Assembly (NCBI GenBank): GCA_021798195.1
Contig: JAJZYH010000003.1
Coordinates: 1-64,000, forward strand
Source: Thermoplasmata archaeon
GTDB taxonomy: Archaea; Thermoplasmatota; Thermoplasmata; Lutacidiplasmatales; UBA184
Length of the DNA stretch: 64,000 nt
Direction: 5' to 3'
A program made the position numbers and the translations under genes. Of the stretch, positions 50,703-57,708 are shown piece after piece; the stretch's first letter is position 1, and every line of letters begins with the position of its first letter. The notes beneath the pieces are model-generated. The model searched no databases. It saw nothing but the letters and a program-made list of their open reading frames with translations, and was not told where the DNA came from.

Positions 50703-52403
50703 CTATCCCCCGCCCGGATCGTTCCGCTCCGTGCCCTGGACCCACGGGGGAAGAGGGTCCGCGTTCGCCACCGAATCCATGGGGACCCACCCCCGACGGG
50801 CCAATCCTTCGGCGAGCCGGATCCTCCCCGATTCCGCCGGTTGCCGGGGAAGTCCCGAGACGACCCAGCGAACACGACGCTGGGCGAGGGATCGGATCTC
50901 GTGGCTCTCAAGACCCACCTCATGGGGTCCCACCCCGATCTCCCACAGCGTCTCCACGTCCTCCAGCCTCTCCAGATCCTCCCAGCGGAGCCCCGCCCGT
51001 TCCCAGACGGCGCGACCCAAGTGTCCCAGGAGCGTGGGGCGGCGAGCCGTCCAGGCCGCGAGGTCACGCGAAAGCCAGCGGGTCCCCCGGGGGGGTGTTT
51101 CCGGGAGGGTGGCCACGAGATAATCGGGGGTCTCGCTTTCCGGGGGGAAGGGGACGTGGCCCTTTCCCAGGGTCCCTTCGAGCCCCCAGACCACGTGAAC
51201 CGACGGGCTCACCTCCCGGGCGGTGGCACGGAGAGCGGACCACGCGATCTCCCCGGAACGGAGTTCGTCCGCCCGGACCACGAACCCCACGGCCGTCAAG
51301 TGATGCTCCTGGGCCGCCCGGGTCCATTCCCGGATCTCCTGGGCTCCCACCGTGGACGGGACATGGATGTGGAGCTCCGCCCGGGACCCGTTCTCGGGGA
51401 GGAGCGGGGGAAGGGTCCCTGCCTCGGCCGCCTCCACCTCCCCCTGGTTCTCCCGGATCTCCGGGGGGATCCACGGAAGGTCCACCGCGCGGTACACGTC
51501 CTCCTCCCGGGGAGCGGGCACCAGGACCTCGTTCCGGGTGAGCCCGTACTCGTTGATCTTCACCCCGAGCTGGATCCCCCGGCTCCGGAGGCGGATGTTG
51601 TGGTCCTTGGAGCCGGTGAAGTAGACCAGGGCCGCGCCGAACGCCTCGGGGGGGACCACCCGGAGGTCCACCTGGAAGCCCGTGGTCAGGCGCACCGTGC
51701 TCCGGGTCTCCCCGTGGAGGAGAACCTCTCCCACCGCGGGTAGATGGGTGAACGCCTCCATGACCTCCCTGGGGCGCGCGGAGGTGGCCACGATGTCGAG
51801 GTCCCCGATGGTCTCCTTCCGCCGCCGGAGGCTCCCCGCCACCATGAGCTCCGCCACGGGGGCCCCGCTGGATCGCAGCGCGCGCACGGTCTCCCGGGCC
51901 AGGTCCTCGGCCTCCGGGAGGGATAGGCGGGAGGACCCGGGGGCCGAAGGGGCCCGGCGCGCCCGCTCCAGCGACTCCTTGAGCTTCTGGACCTTCCGTT
52001 CCCGGAACCCCTCGAGCTGGGAGAGCGTGCCCTCCTTCAGGGCCCGGTCCAGGTCCTCGAGCCCCTGGATGCCCAGCTCCCGGAAGAGGCGGCGCGCGGT
52101 CTTCGGCCCCACGCCATCGAGCCGCAGGAGGTCCCGCAAGCCGGGGGGCGTCTCGCTCCGCAGCTTCTCGAGGTGCGCCACCTTCCCCGTCCGCAGGTAC
52201 TCGTCGATCTTCTCGGCCAGGGCCTCCCCGATCCCCGGGATCTCCCGGAGCTTCCCTCGGGCGGCGAGGTCCCCCAGGTCCTCCGGGAGCCCCTCGAGCG
52301 TCCGGGCGGCCCGCCGGTACACCTCGGGGCGAAAGCGGTCTCCCGCGAGATCGAGGAGATCGGCGATCTCGTAGAAGATGCGTGCGATCTCCTCGTTCCC
52401 CAT
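50703..52403 (-). CDS. polX: family X DNA polymerase with degenerate PHP domain
   Basis: A 566-residue PolX-type repair polymerase. It has the N-terminal 8-kDa HhH region (IPGIGEALAEKI at 55-66), a second HhH (LDGVGPKTARRLF at 95-107), the nucleotidyltransferase site GSLRRRKETIGDLDIV at 190-205 with Asp201 and Asp203, and the third carboxylate in VDLRVV (Asp246). The C-terminal PHP domain keeps HIH at 345-347 but has lost the later DH and DAH metal ligands (AVGFVVRADE and WVVSGLPRQP at those places), so 3'-5' exonuclease activity is doubtful. ATG 52403 with a GTAAGAGG box about 30 bp upstream. Confidence 0.9.
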   Translation of the reverse strand: MGNEEIARIFYEIADLLDLAGDRFRPEVYRRAARTLEGLPEDLGDLAARGKLREIPGIGEALAEKIDEYLRTGKVAHLEKLRSETPPGLRDLLRLDGVGPKTARRLFRELGIQGLEDLDRALKEGTLSQLEGFRERKVQKLKESLERARRAPSAPGSSRLSLPEAEDLARETVRALRSSGAPVAELMVAGSLRRRKETIGDLDIVATSARPREVMEAFTHLPAVGEVLLHGETRSTVRLTTGFQVDLRVVPPEAFGAALVYFTGSKDHNIRLRSRGIQLGVKINEYGLTRNEVLVPAPREEDVYRAVDLPWIPPEIRENQGEVEAAEAGTLPPLLPENGSRAELHIHVPSTVGAQEIREWTRAAQEHHLTAVGFVVRADELRSGEIAWSALRATAREVSPSVHVVWGLEGTLGKGHVPFPPESETPDYLVATLPETPPRGTRWLSRDLAAWTARRPTLLGHLGRAVWERAGLRWEDLERLEDVETLWEIGVGPHEVGLESHEIRSLAQRRVRWVVSGLPRQPAESGRIRLAEGLARRGWVPMDSVANADPLPPWVQGTERNDPGGG

Positions 52404-52430
52404 GACCCACCCTCCCTCCGGGCCTCCCTC

Positions 52431-53246
52431 TTACGGCGCACTCCCGGTCCCCAGGTCCGCCCACACCCGGGGCTCGGCCGGGGTGAACCCCAGGGAGCGG
52501 TAGAGCTCCCGGGCCGGCTCGTTGTCGGCCCGTACGAAGAGCCCCAGGGAAGCGCCCGCACCGGAGGCCTCCTCGAGGAGCGCCGCCGTGATGGCCCGCC
52601 CCAATCCCTTCCTTCGATGGGCGGGATGAGTGAAGAGGCCCCCCAGGATCCAGCACTCGGCGGTCTCGGCCGAGGTGCGGCCCAAGGCCACGATCTCCCC
52701 GGAGGGTCGGGGTGCCAGCACCCCGAGGATCCGCTGCAGGGCGAGGTCCGGCCGGAGGTAGGCCGATAGGACCGTCTCGCCCGGGAACTGCCGCACCAGG
52801 GCCTCCACCCCGGGACGATCCCCGGGGGAGAGGCGACGCACCTCGAACCCCGGGGGAAGCTCCGGGCCCGGCTGCCTCCGGGAGAGGGTGGGAGGATGGA
52901 TGAGGCCCAAGAGCGGGTAGGTGCGGACAGTGGGGAACGCCGTCCGCAGGGGCGCCTCGAGTTCGGGGGGAACGATGGCGATCCAGGGGCCTGTGGGAAG
53001 CCATTCCCGGAGCTGCCCGGGCGGGGCGGGCGGCCCCACCCAGTGGAACACCGGATACCGGGGTTCCCCCTGCCATTCCAGCAGGTACCCCACCGCTTCC
53101 CCCTCTTCCGAGAGCGAGAAGAAGCGGGACCATTGCGGGGCATGCACCAGGTCGTACGCCGCGAAGGCGTGCCGGAAGGGGTCCCGCTGGGCCCAGCGGG
53201 CGAGGACCACAGGATCGATGCCCGGCCGGATCGTCAACGCTCCCAT
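52431..53246 (-). CDS. GNAT family N-acetyltransferase
   Basis: A 271-residue protein with the GNAT core in its C-terminal half: ILGGLFTHPAHRRKGLGRAITAAL holds the acetyl-CoA loop RRKGLG, then GLFVRADNEPARELYRSLGF. The N-terminal half is a second, degenerate GNAT-like region (FRHAFAAYDLVHAPQWSRFF, AVGYLLEWQG), as in two-domain FR47-like enzymes. ATG 53246. Gap of 27 bp to PolX on the same strand. Substrate unknown. Confidence 0.82.
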   Translation of the reverse strand: MGALTIRPGIDPVVLARWAQRDPFRHAFAAYDLVHAPQWSRFFSLSEEGEAVGYLLEWQGEPRYPVFHWVGPPAPPGQLREWLPTGPWIAIVPPELEAPLRTAFPTVRTYPLLGLIHPPTLSRRQPGPELPPGFEVRRLSPGDRPGVEALVRQFPGETVLSAYLRPDLALQRILGVLAPRPSGEIVALGRTSAETAECWILGGLFTHPAHRRKGLGRAITAALLEEASGAGASLGLFVRADNEPARELYRSLGFTPAEPRVWADLGTGSAP

Positions 53247-53598
53247 GGCCCTGCGGGGTCCCTCCGGGTGGAATCCCCCTCCCCCGAACCCGGATCCCCA
53301 GAGGGGTCCCCGAGGCCATGAGCTTTCACTCTGGCGGCGCCCTGGGGAGGGATCCGGCTCCCCGAACTCGTTCCCCCGTCAACGTCCTTCAGCCCGCCCC
53401 GAATGATCCTCGATACTCTCATCCCGGGGCCGGACCCCCTCCCCGGGCGGAAGACGAATGGATCGTTCCTTCCGTTCCACGCGGTGTTCCGGTGGTCTGT
53501 GGGGCATCCCGACTACAATCTTCCCGGGGGCTGCCCCTCCGTCGGAGGATCGCGCCACGGCCGGTGCGAGGCTCGATTTCCACCTGGTGAGGGAAGCC
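53247..53598. other. 352-bp intergenic region, no supported gene
   Basis: Lies between two minus-strand GNAT genes. Open frames on either strand are short, Pro/Gly/Arg-rich and show no domain. I found no tRNA, array or convincing terminator; a promoter for the downstream GNAT is expected but no clear TATA box stands out. Confidence 0.45.
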
Positions 53599-54219
53599 CT
53601 ATCTCCCCGGGACACGCGCTGACGCCTGGAACTCGGACGCGAGGAGCCCGTAGATCTGCGAATCGACCCATCGGACACCCTTGCGGGCCACCTGGCGTCG
53701 CGTCCCCTCGAGGCGGAACCCCACGTGGCCCAGCACCCGGGCCGAAGCGGGGTTGAAGGAGAACACCTCGGCTTCGATGCGATGGAGGTGGAGCTGGCGG
53801 AACCCGGCGCGGCAGACGGCCTCCACCGCCTCCGTGGCGAGCCCTTTCCCCCAGTGCCGTCTCGCGATCCAGTACCCCAGGGTCGCGCGGCGGTCCCTCC
53901 AGTCGAACTCCCGCAGCGCGATCCCACCCAGAAGTTCGCCCCCCTCCCGCGCGAATGCGAGGAGACTCAATGCCTCCCCGGAGGAGACCTGGACCGGATT
54001 CCGGGTGGCGAACCGGCGGGCATGCTCCAACGTGTACGGGTACGGCATCCGGAGGGTGGGACGACTCACCGACCGGTCGTTGAGCACCGTGGCGAGTGCC
54101 TGGGCGTCGACCGGCCGCGCGGTCCGCAGCAGCATCCGGGGCGTGACCAGCGGCAGGTGGACGGGCTCGAGGGGCCCCCCGGGCTGGAGCTCCTCCCGGA
54201 CCCTCTCCCGCCTCGGCAT
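53599..54219 (-). CDS. RimJ/RimL-type N-acetyltransferase
   Basis: A 206-residue GNAT of the RimJ/RimL type. The start PLVTPRMLLRTARPVDAQAL is the hallmark of this group, followed by GGIALREFDWRDRRATLGYW, the acetyl-CoA motif ARRHWGKGLATEAVEAV, and IEAEVFSFNPASARVLGHVGFRLEG. Known members acetylate ribosomal-protein N-termini or small molecules. ATG 54219. Divergent from the DUF2400 gene. Confidence 0.88.
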   Translation of the reverse strand: MPRRERVREELQPGGPLEPVHLPLVTPRMLLRTARPVDAQALATVLNDRSVSRPTLRMPYPYTLEHARRFATRNPVQVSSGEALSLLAFAREGGELLGGIALREFDWRDRRATLGYWIARRHWGKGLATEAVEAVCRAGFRQLHLHRIEAEVFSFNPASARVLGHVGFRLEGTRRQVARKGVRWVDSQIYGLLASEFQASARVPGR

Positions 54220-54333
54220 GGCGGATGGGCTATCCGTGGTCCCTGCTTCATCGTTTCCGCCCCCTCCGCGTGGCCCCCTCCGATCCCCGCCGTTCTTCAT
54301 CGTTAAGGGGACCCCTGCCCTGGGGAGGTTCCC

Positions 54334-55281
54334 GTGCCGCATCGGAACTCCGCCCAGTTGGGGGACCACCTGGAGGCACTCCTCACCGGGTTCCCCATGG
54401 CCCGGTCCCTCTCCTGGGACCCTCTCGGGTTCGTCCGCCCGTTCCGGAACGACCCCCGGGCCGCGGAGATCGCCGGCGTCTTCGCCGCCACCGTGGCCGT
54501 GGGGAACGTGAAGACCATCCACGCGGACCTCCAGGACCTCTTCCAGCGGATGGGAGGGGATCCCCGGGGGTTCCTGGAGCGGTTCCCGTCCCGGACCTGG
54601 CGCTTCCGCCTCGCCCCCTGGCGCCACCGCTGGATCCGCGCCGACCAGATGGGGTTCCTCGCCCTCCGTCTCCGGGAGGTCTACGAGAACTTCCCGGGAG
54701 GCCTTCAGGAGGTTGTGGAGGAGGGGATGCGTACCCCGGGCGCGGGGAGCGACATGGCCCGCGGGCTCGACGCGCTCTCCCGCTCCCTGCGCCATGGAGG
54801 CCTCGAGGCTCCCCGCACCTTTTACGAACCGCCGCCGGGGTACGCCGCGCTCTTCCCGAGCCCTCTGGGCCCGGGTCACCCCGCCTGCAAGCGGGCGGCG
54901 CTCTTCGTCCGGTGGATGGTGCGCCGGACCGAACCGGACCTCGGGCTCTGGACCCGCATCCCGCCGGCCGCCCTCCGGATCCCCCTGGACACCCACATCT
55001 ACTGGATCGCCCGCCACCTGGGCCTCACGCGCCGGATGGCCCGGGACTGGACCACCGTGGAGGAGATCACGGAGGCGCTGCGCGCCCTGGACCCCTGGGA
55101 CCCGGTCCGCTTCGACTTCGCCCTCGCCCACACGGGGATCTCGGGCGACTGCCCCAAGCGGAGGGACATCTCCGTCTGCGGCCGGTGCGCCGTGCAGCCG
55201 GATTGCGATCTGTGGGCGGGACGGTGGCGGCGGACCCTGCCAGCCGTACCGGCCCCCCTCAGGATGCCGACGCCCCCGTAG
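54334..55281 (+). CDS. TIGR02757 / DUF2400 family protein
   Basis: A 315-residue protein of the DUF2400 family, found in bacteria and some archaea. It has helical regions similar to HhH-GPD glycosylases (PRAAEIAGVFAATVAVGN, the IPLDTHIYWIARHLGL segment with the family's conserved DTH) and a C-terminal four-Cys cluster CPKRRDISVCGRCAVQPDC like the FeS loop of MutY and endonuclease III. A DNA-repair role is likely but unproven. GTG 54334 after a GGGGAGG site; TTAAGG lies about 30 bp upstream. Its last 23 bp overlap the convergent copper ATPase gene. Confidence 0.8.
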   Translation: MPHRNSAQLGDHLEALLTGFPMARSLSWDPLGFVRPFRNDPRAAEIAGVFAATVAVGNVKTIHADLQDLFQRMGGDPRGFLERFPSRTWRFRLAPWRHRWIRADQMGFLALRLREVYENFPGGLQEVVEEGMRTPGAGSDMARGLDALSRSLRHGGLEAPRTFYEPPPGYAALFPSPLGPGHPACKRAALFVRWMVRRTEPDLGLWTRIPPAALRIPLDTHIYWIARHLGLTRRMARDWTTVEEITEALRALDPWDPVRFDFALAHTGISGDCPKRRDISVCGRCAVQPDCDLWAGRWRRTLPAVPAPLRMPTPP

Positions 55282-57409
55282 CGGGCCGGGCGCCGGGTCC
55301 CCCCGGGGGGATCCTCCGGCCCGCTCCTCCCCCGTCCAGGCGGGTCCAGCGCAACGACAGGGAGTTCAGGACCACCGTGGTGGAGGAGAGCCCCATGGCG
55401 AGGGCCCCCACCATGGGGAGCACGTCATAGATGCCGAGGCCCAGGAGGGGCACGAGCACCCCCGCCGCCACGGGCAGGAGCACCGCGTTGTAGCCCAGGG
55501 CCCAGAAGAGGTTCTGGCGGACCTTCCGGACGGTCCGGCGTCCCAGGCGGAGGGCGAGGGCCACACCGCGGAAGTCGGACCGGATGAGGATCACGCCGCC
55601 CGACTCCCGGGCCACGTCGGTCCCGGCGCCGATGGCCACCCCCAGGTCCGCCGCGGTGAGGGCCGGGGCATCATTGATCCCGTCCCCCACGAAGGCCACG
55701 GTGTGCCCTTCGGCCTGGTACCGGCGGAGGATCTCGAGCTTCCCGGCAGGGGAGACCCCCGCGTGGACCCGCGAGATCCCCACGCTCTCCGCCAGCTTCC
55801 GGGCCGCCCTCTCGTGATCCCCGGTCACCATGACCACCTGGACCCCGTCCCGGGCCAGGGCCCGGAGCGCCTCGGGGACGCCGGGAGCCAGGGGGTCCGC
55901 GAAAGCGAGCGCTCCCGCAGCGCGCCCTCCTTCAACGAGGATGCTCACGGCCTTCCCCGAGCCCAGGAGGTCGGCGACCGCCTTCTCCAGGGGAGGGGGG
56001 AGCGGGATTCCCCGCTCCCCGACGGCCGCGTACGACCACATCGCCACGGGCCCCTGCGGCCCTTCCCCCCGCACCCCCTCTCCGGGCGCGCTCTCCACCG
56101 ACCGCACCGGGGCCGCGGCGATCCCGAGCCGGGCGGATTCCTCGCGGACCGCCCGTGCATAGGGGTGCTCCGAGTGGGTCTCGAGCCCCAGCGCCAGGGC
56201 GAGGACCTCCTCCCGGGAGAAGGTCCCCGCGGGGACCACGTCGGAAAGGAGGGGACGGCCCCGGGTGAGGGTCCCCGTCTTGTCCGTGAGGACGAGGTCC
56301 ACCCGGGCGGCCCGCTCCAGCGCCGTCTTCCCCTTGAACAGGATGCCCTCTTCCGCCGCCCGTCCGGTCCCCACCAGAAGGGCGGCGGGAGTGGCGATGC
56401 CGAAGGCGCACGGGCATGCCGTGATGGCCACCGTGACGAAGACGAGGAGGGCGATGGTGGGCGGGACGTGGCCCAGGAGGAGCCACGTCCCCGCCGCGAG
56501 GAGGGCCAGGACGAGGACCCCGGGGACGAAGCGCTCCGCGATGCGGTCCGCCAGGGACTGGAGAGGGACCCGGCTCATCTCGGCCTCGGTGACCAGGCGG
56601 CCGATCTGGGCGAGGAAGGTGTCTTCCCCCACCTGCGTGGCACGGACCAGGAGGACCCCTTCCCCGTTGAGGGTCCCCGCGAGGACCGGCGCCCCCGGCC
56701 CCTTGGGCACGGGGAGGCTCTCCCCGGTCACCACCGATTCCTCCACCGTGGTGCGCCCCTCGAGGATCGTTCCGTCCGACGGGAACCGTTCGCCGGGCCG
56801 GACCCGGAGCCGGTCCCCCACTTGGACCTCCGCCACCGGGATGACCCGTTCGCTCCCGTCGGGCTCCACCCGGAGGGCCTCCCGGGGGATCCGCTCCTGA
56901 AGGGCGCGCAACGAATGTCCGGCCCGGTCCCGGACCAGGTGCTCCAGGTAGTTCCCCGTGAGGATCAGGGTCACGATGAAGGCCGACGCGTCGAAGAAGT
57001 AGTCCGGCGGGAGCCGGCCCGGGAGCAGCACGGCGAGGAGGCTGTAGCCGAAGGCCACCGACGTGCCCACGGCGATGAGGATGTCCATGTTCCAGACCCG
57101 CCCCCGGAGGGCATCCCAGGTCCCCCGGTAGAACCCGAGCCCCGGGTAGAACTGGACGATGCCCGCGAGGCCCAGCGCGACCAGCGGCCAACCCGGGGGG
57201 TGAAAGAGATACGTGAGGAGGAGGACGGATACCGCGAGGGGCCAGGCCACCGCGAGGCGCCATCGGAGCCGGGCGATCTCCTTCCCCGGCTGGGCGAAGG
57301 CGAGGAGGCAGCCCTGGGCGCAGAAGTAGTACGTCCGGTTGTCCCGCACCAGCTTGAGGTCCGCCGTGGCCTCGTCCACGTACATCCCGCAGACCGGATC
57401 CGTCGCCAT
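55259..57409 (-). CDS. copA: copper-exporting P-type ATPase with N-terminal YHS domain
   Basis: A 716-residue P1B-type ATPase pumping Cu+ out of the cell. An N-terminal YHS domain (DPVCGMYVDEATADLKLV, then YYFCAQGCLLAF) replaces the usual HMA. The core has TGES, the transmembrane CPC (ITACPCAFGIATP, about residue 333), phosphorylation site DKTGTLT at about 376, SEHPYARA, and GDGINDAPAL. The last helices carry GYN and MGLSS, the Cu+ coordination signature. ATG 57409, 88 bp after a gene for a 47-residue YHS protein on the same strand. The 3' end overlaps the DUF2400 gene. Confidence 0.93.
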   Translation of the reverse strand: MATDPVCGMYVDEATADLKLVRDNRTYYFCAQGCLLAFAQPGKEIARLRWRLAVAWPLAVSVLLLTYLFHPPGWPLVALGLAGIVQFYPGLGFYRGTWDALRGRVWNMDILIAVGTSVAFGYSLLAVLLPGRLPPDYFFDASAFIVTLILTGNYLEHLVRDRAGHSLRALQERIPREALRVEPDGSERVIPVAEVQVGDRLRVRPGERFPSDGTILEGRTTVEESVVTGESLPVPKGPGAPVLAGTLNGEGVLLVRATQVGEDTFLAQIGRLVTEAEMSRVPLQSLADRIAERFVPGVLVLALLAAGTWLLLGHVPPTIALLVFVTVAITACPCAFGIATPAALLVGTGRAAEEGILFKGKTALERAARVDLVLTDKTGTLTRGRPLLSDVVPAGTFSREEVLALALGLETHSEHPYARAVREESARLGIAAAPVRSVESAPGEGVRGEGPQGPVAMWSYAAVGERGIPLPPPLEKAVADLLGSGKAVSILVEGGRAAGALAFADPLAPGVPEALRALARDGVQVVMVTGDHERAARKLAESVGISRVHAGVSPAGKLEILRRYQAEGHTVAFVGDGINDAPALTAADLGVAIGAGTDVARESGGVILIRSDFRGVALALRLGRRTVRKVRQNLFWALGYNAVLLPVAAGVLVPLLGLGIYDVLPMVGALAMGLSSTTVVLNSLSLRWTRLDGGGAGRRIPPGGPGARPATGASAS

Positions 57410-57497
57410 GGGTGATCCCTCTCACGAAGCCCGCATCGGGTCCCGGTTCCCCGCGGGGGCGGTCCCTCCGCGGACCCCGGTGGCCACTGGCCCGCGC

Positions 57498-57641
57498 CTA
57501 CCGCCGGGCGCGTTGGGCCTCGTACTTCTTCTGGCAGGCCACGGCGCAGAAGTAGACCGTCTTCCCGTCGTAGGTCCCCTGCGCCGGGGCCTTCTCGGTC
57601 TCCACCGTCATCCCGCAGACCGGGTCCTTCACCTTCGTCAT
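57498..57641 (-). CDS. 47-residue YHS-domain metal-binding microprotein
   Basis: A complete small YHS domain: KDPVCGMTVETEKAPAQ followed by TVYFCAVACQKKYEA, stop at 57498. The spaced cysteines are those that bind copper or other soft metals in YHS proteins. The ATG at 57641 has a GTTTAAAC box about 40 bp upstream. It precedes the copper ATPase by 88 bp on the same strand and resembles that protein's own N-terminal domain, so it may deliver or buffer copper for it. Confidence 0.88.
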   Translation of the reverse strand: MTKVKDPVCGMTVETEKAPAQGTYDGKTVYFCAVACQKKYEAQRARR

Positions 57642-57678
57642 GGTCCCGCCATCCCTCCCTCCGTGGCACGGGGGGAGG

Positions 57679-57686
57679 GTTTAAAC
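57679..57686 (-). promoter_or_regulatory. promoter box of the YHS/copA unit
   Basis: GTTTAAAC, an 8-bp palindrome, centred about 41 bp upstream of the YHS ATG, the only A+T-rich spot between it and the ribonucleotide reductase gene. Probably the TATA box of this unit. Confidence 0.45.
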
Positions 57687-57708
57687 GGGTTTGCCCGGGA
57701 GCTCCCCC

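Noticed and set aside
53403-53756. Open frame on the plus strand overlapping the RimJ/RimL-type gene.
   Set aside because: Composition is Pro/Gly/Arg-rich with no domain, and half of it lies antisense to a clear GNAT gene.
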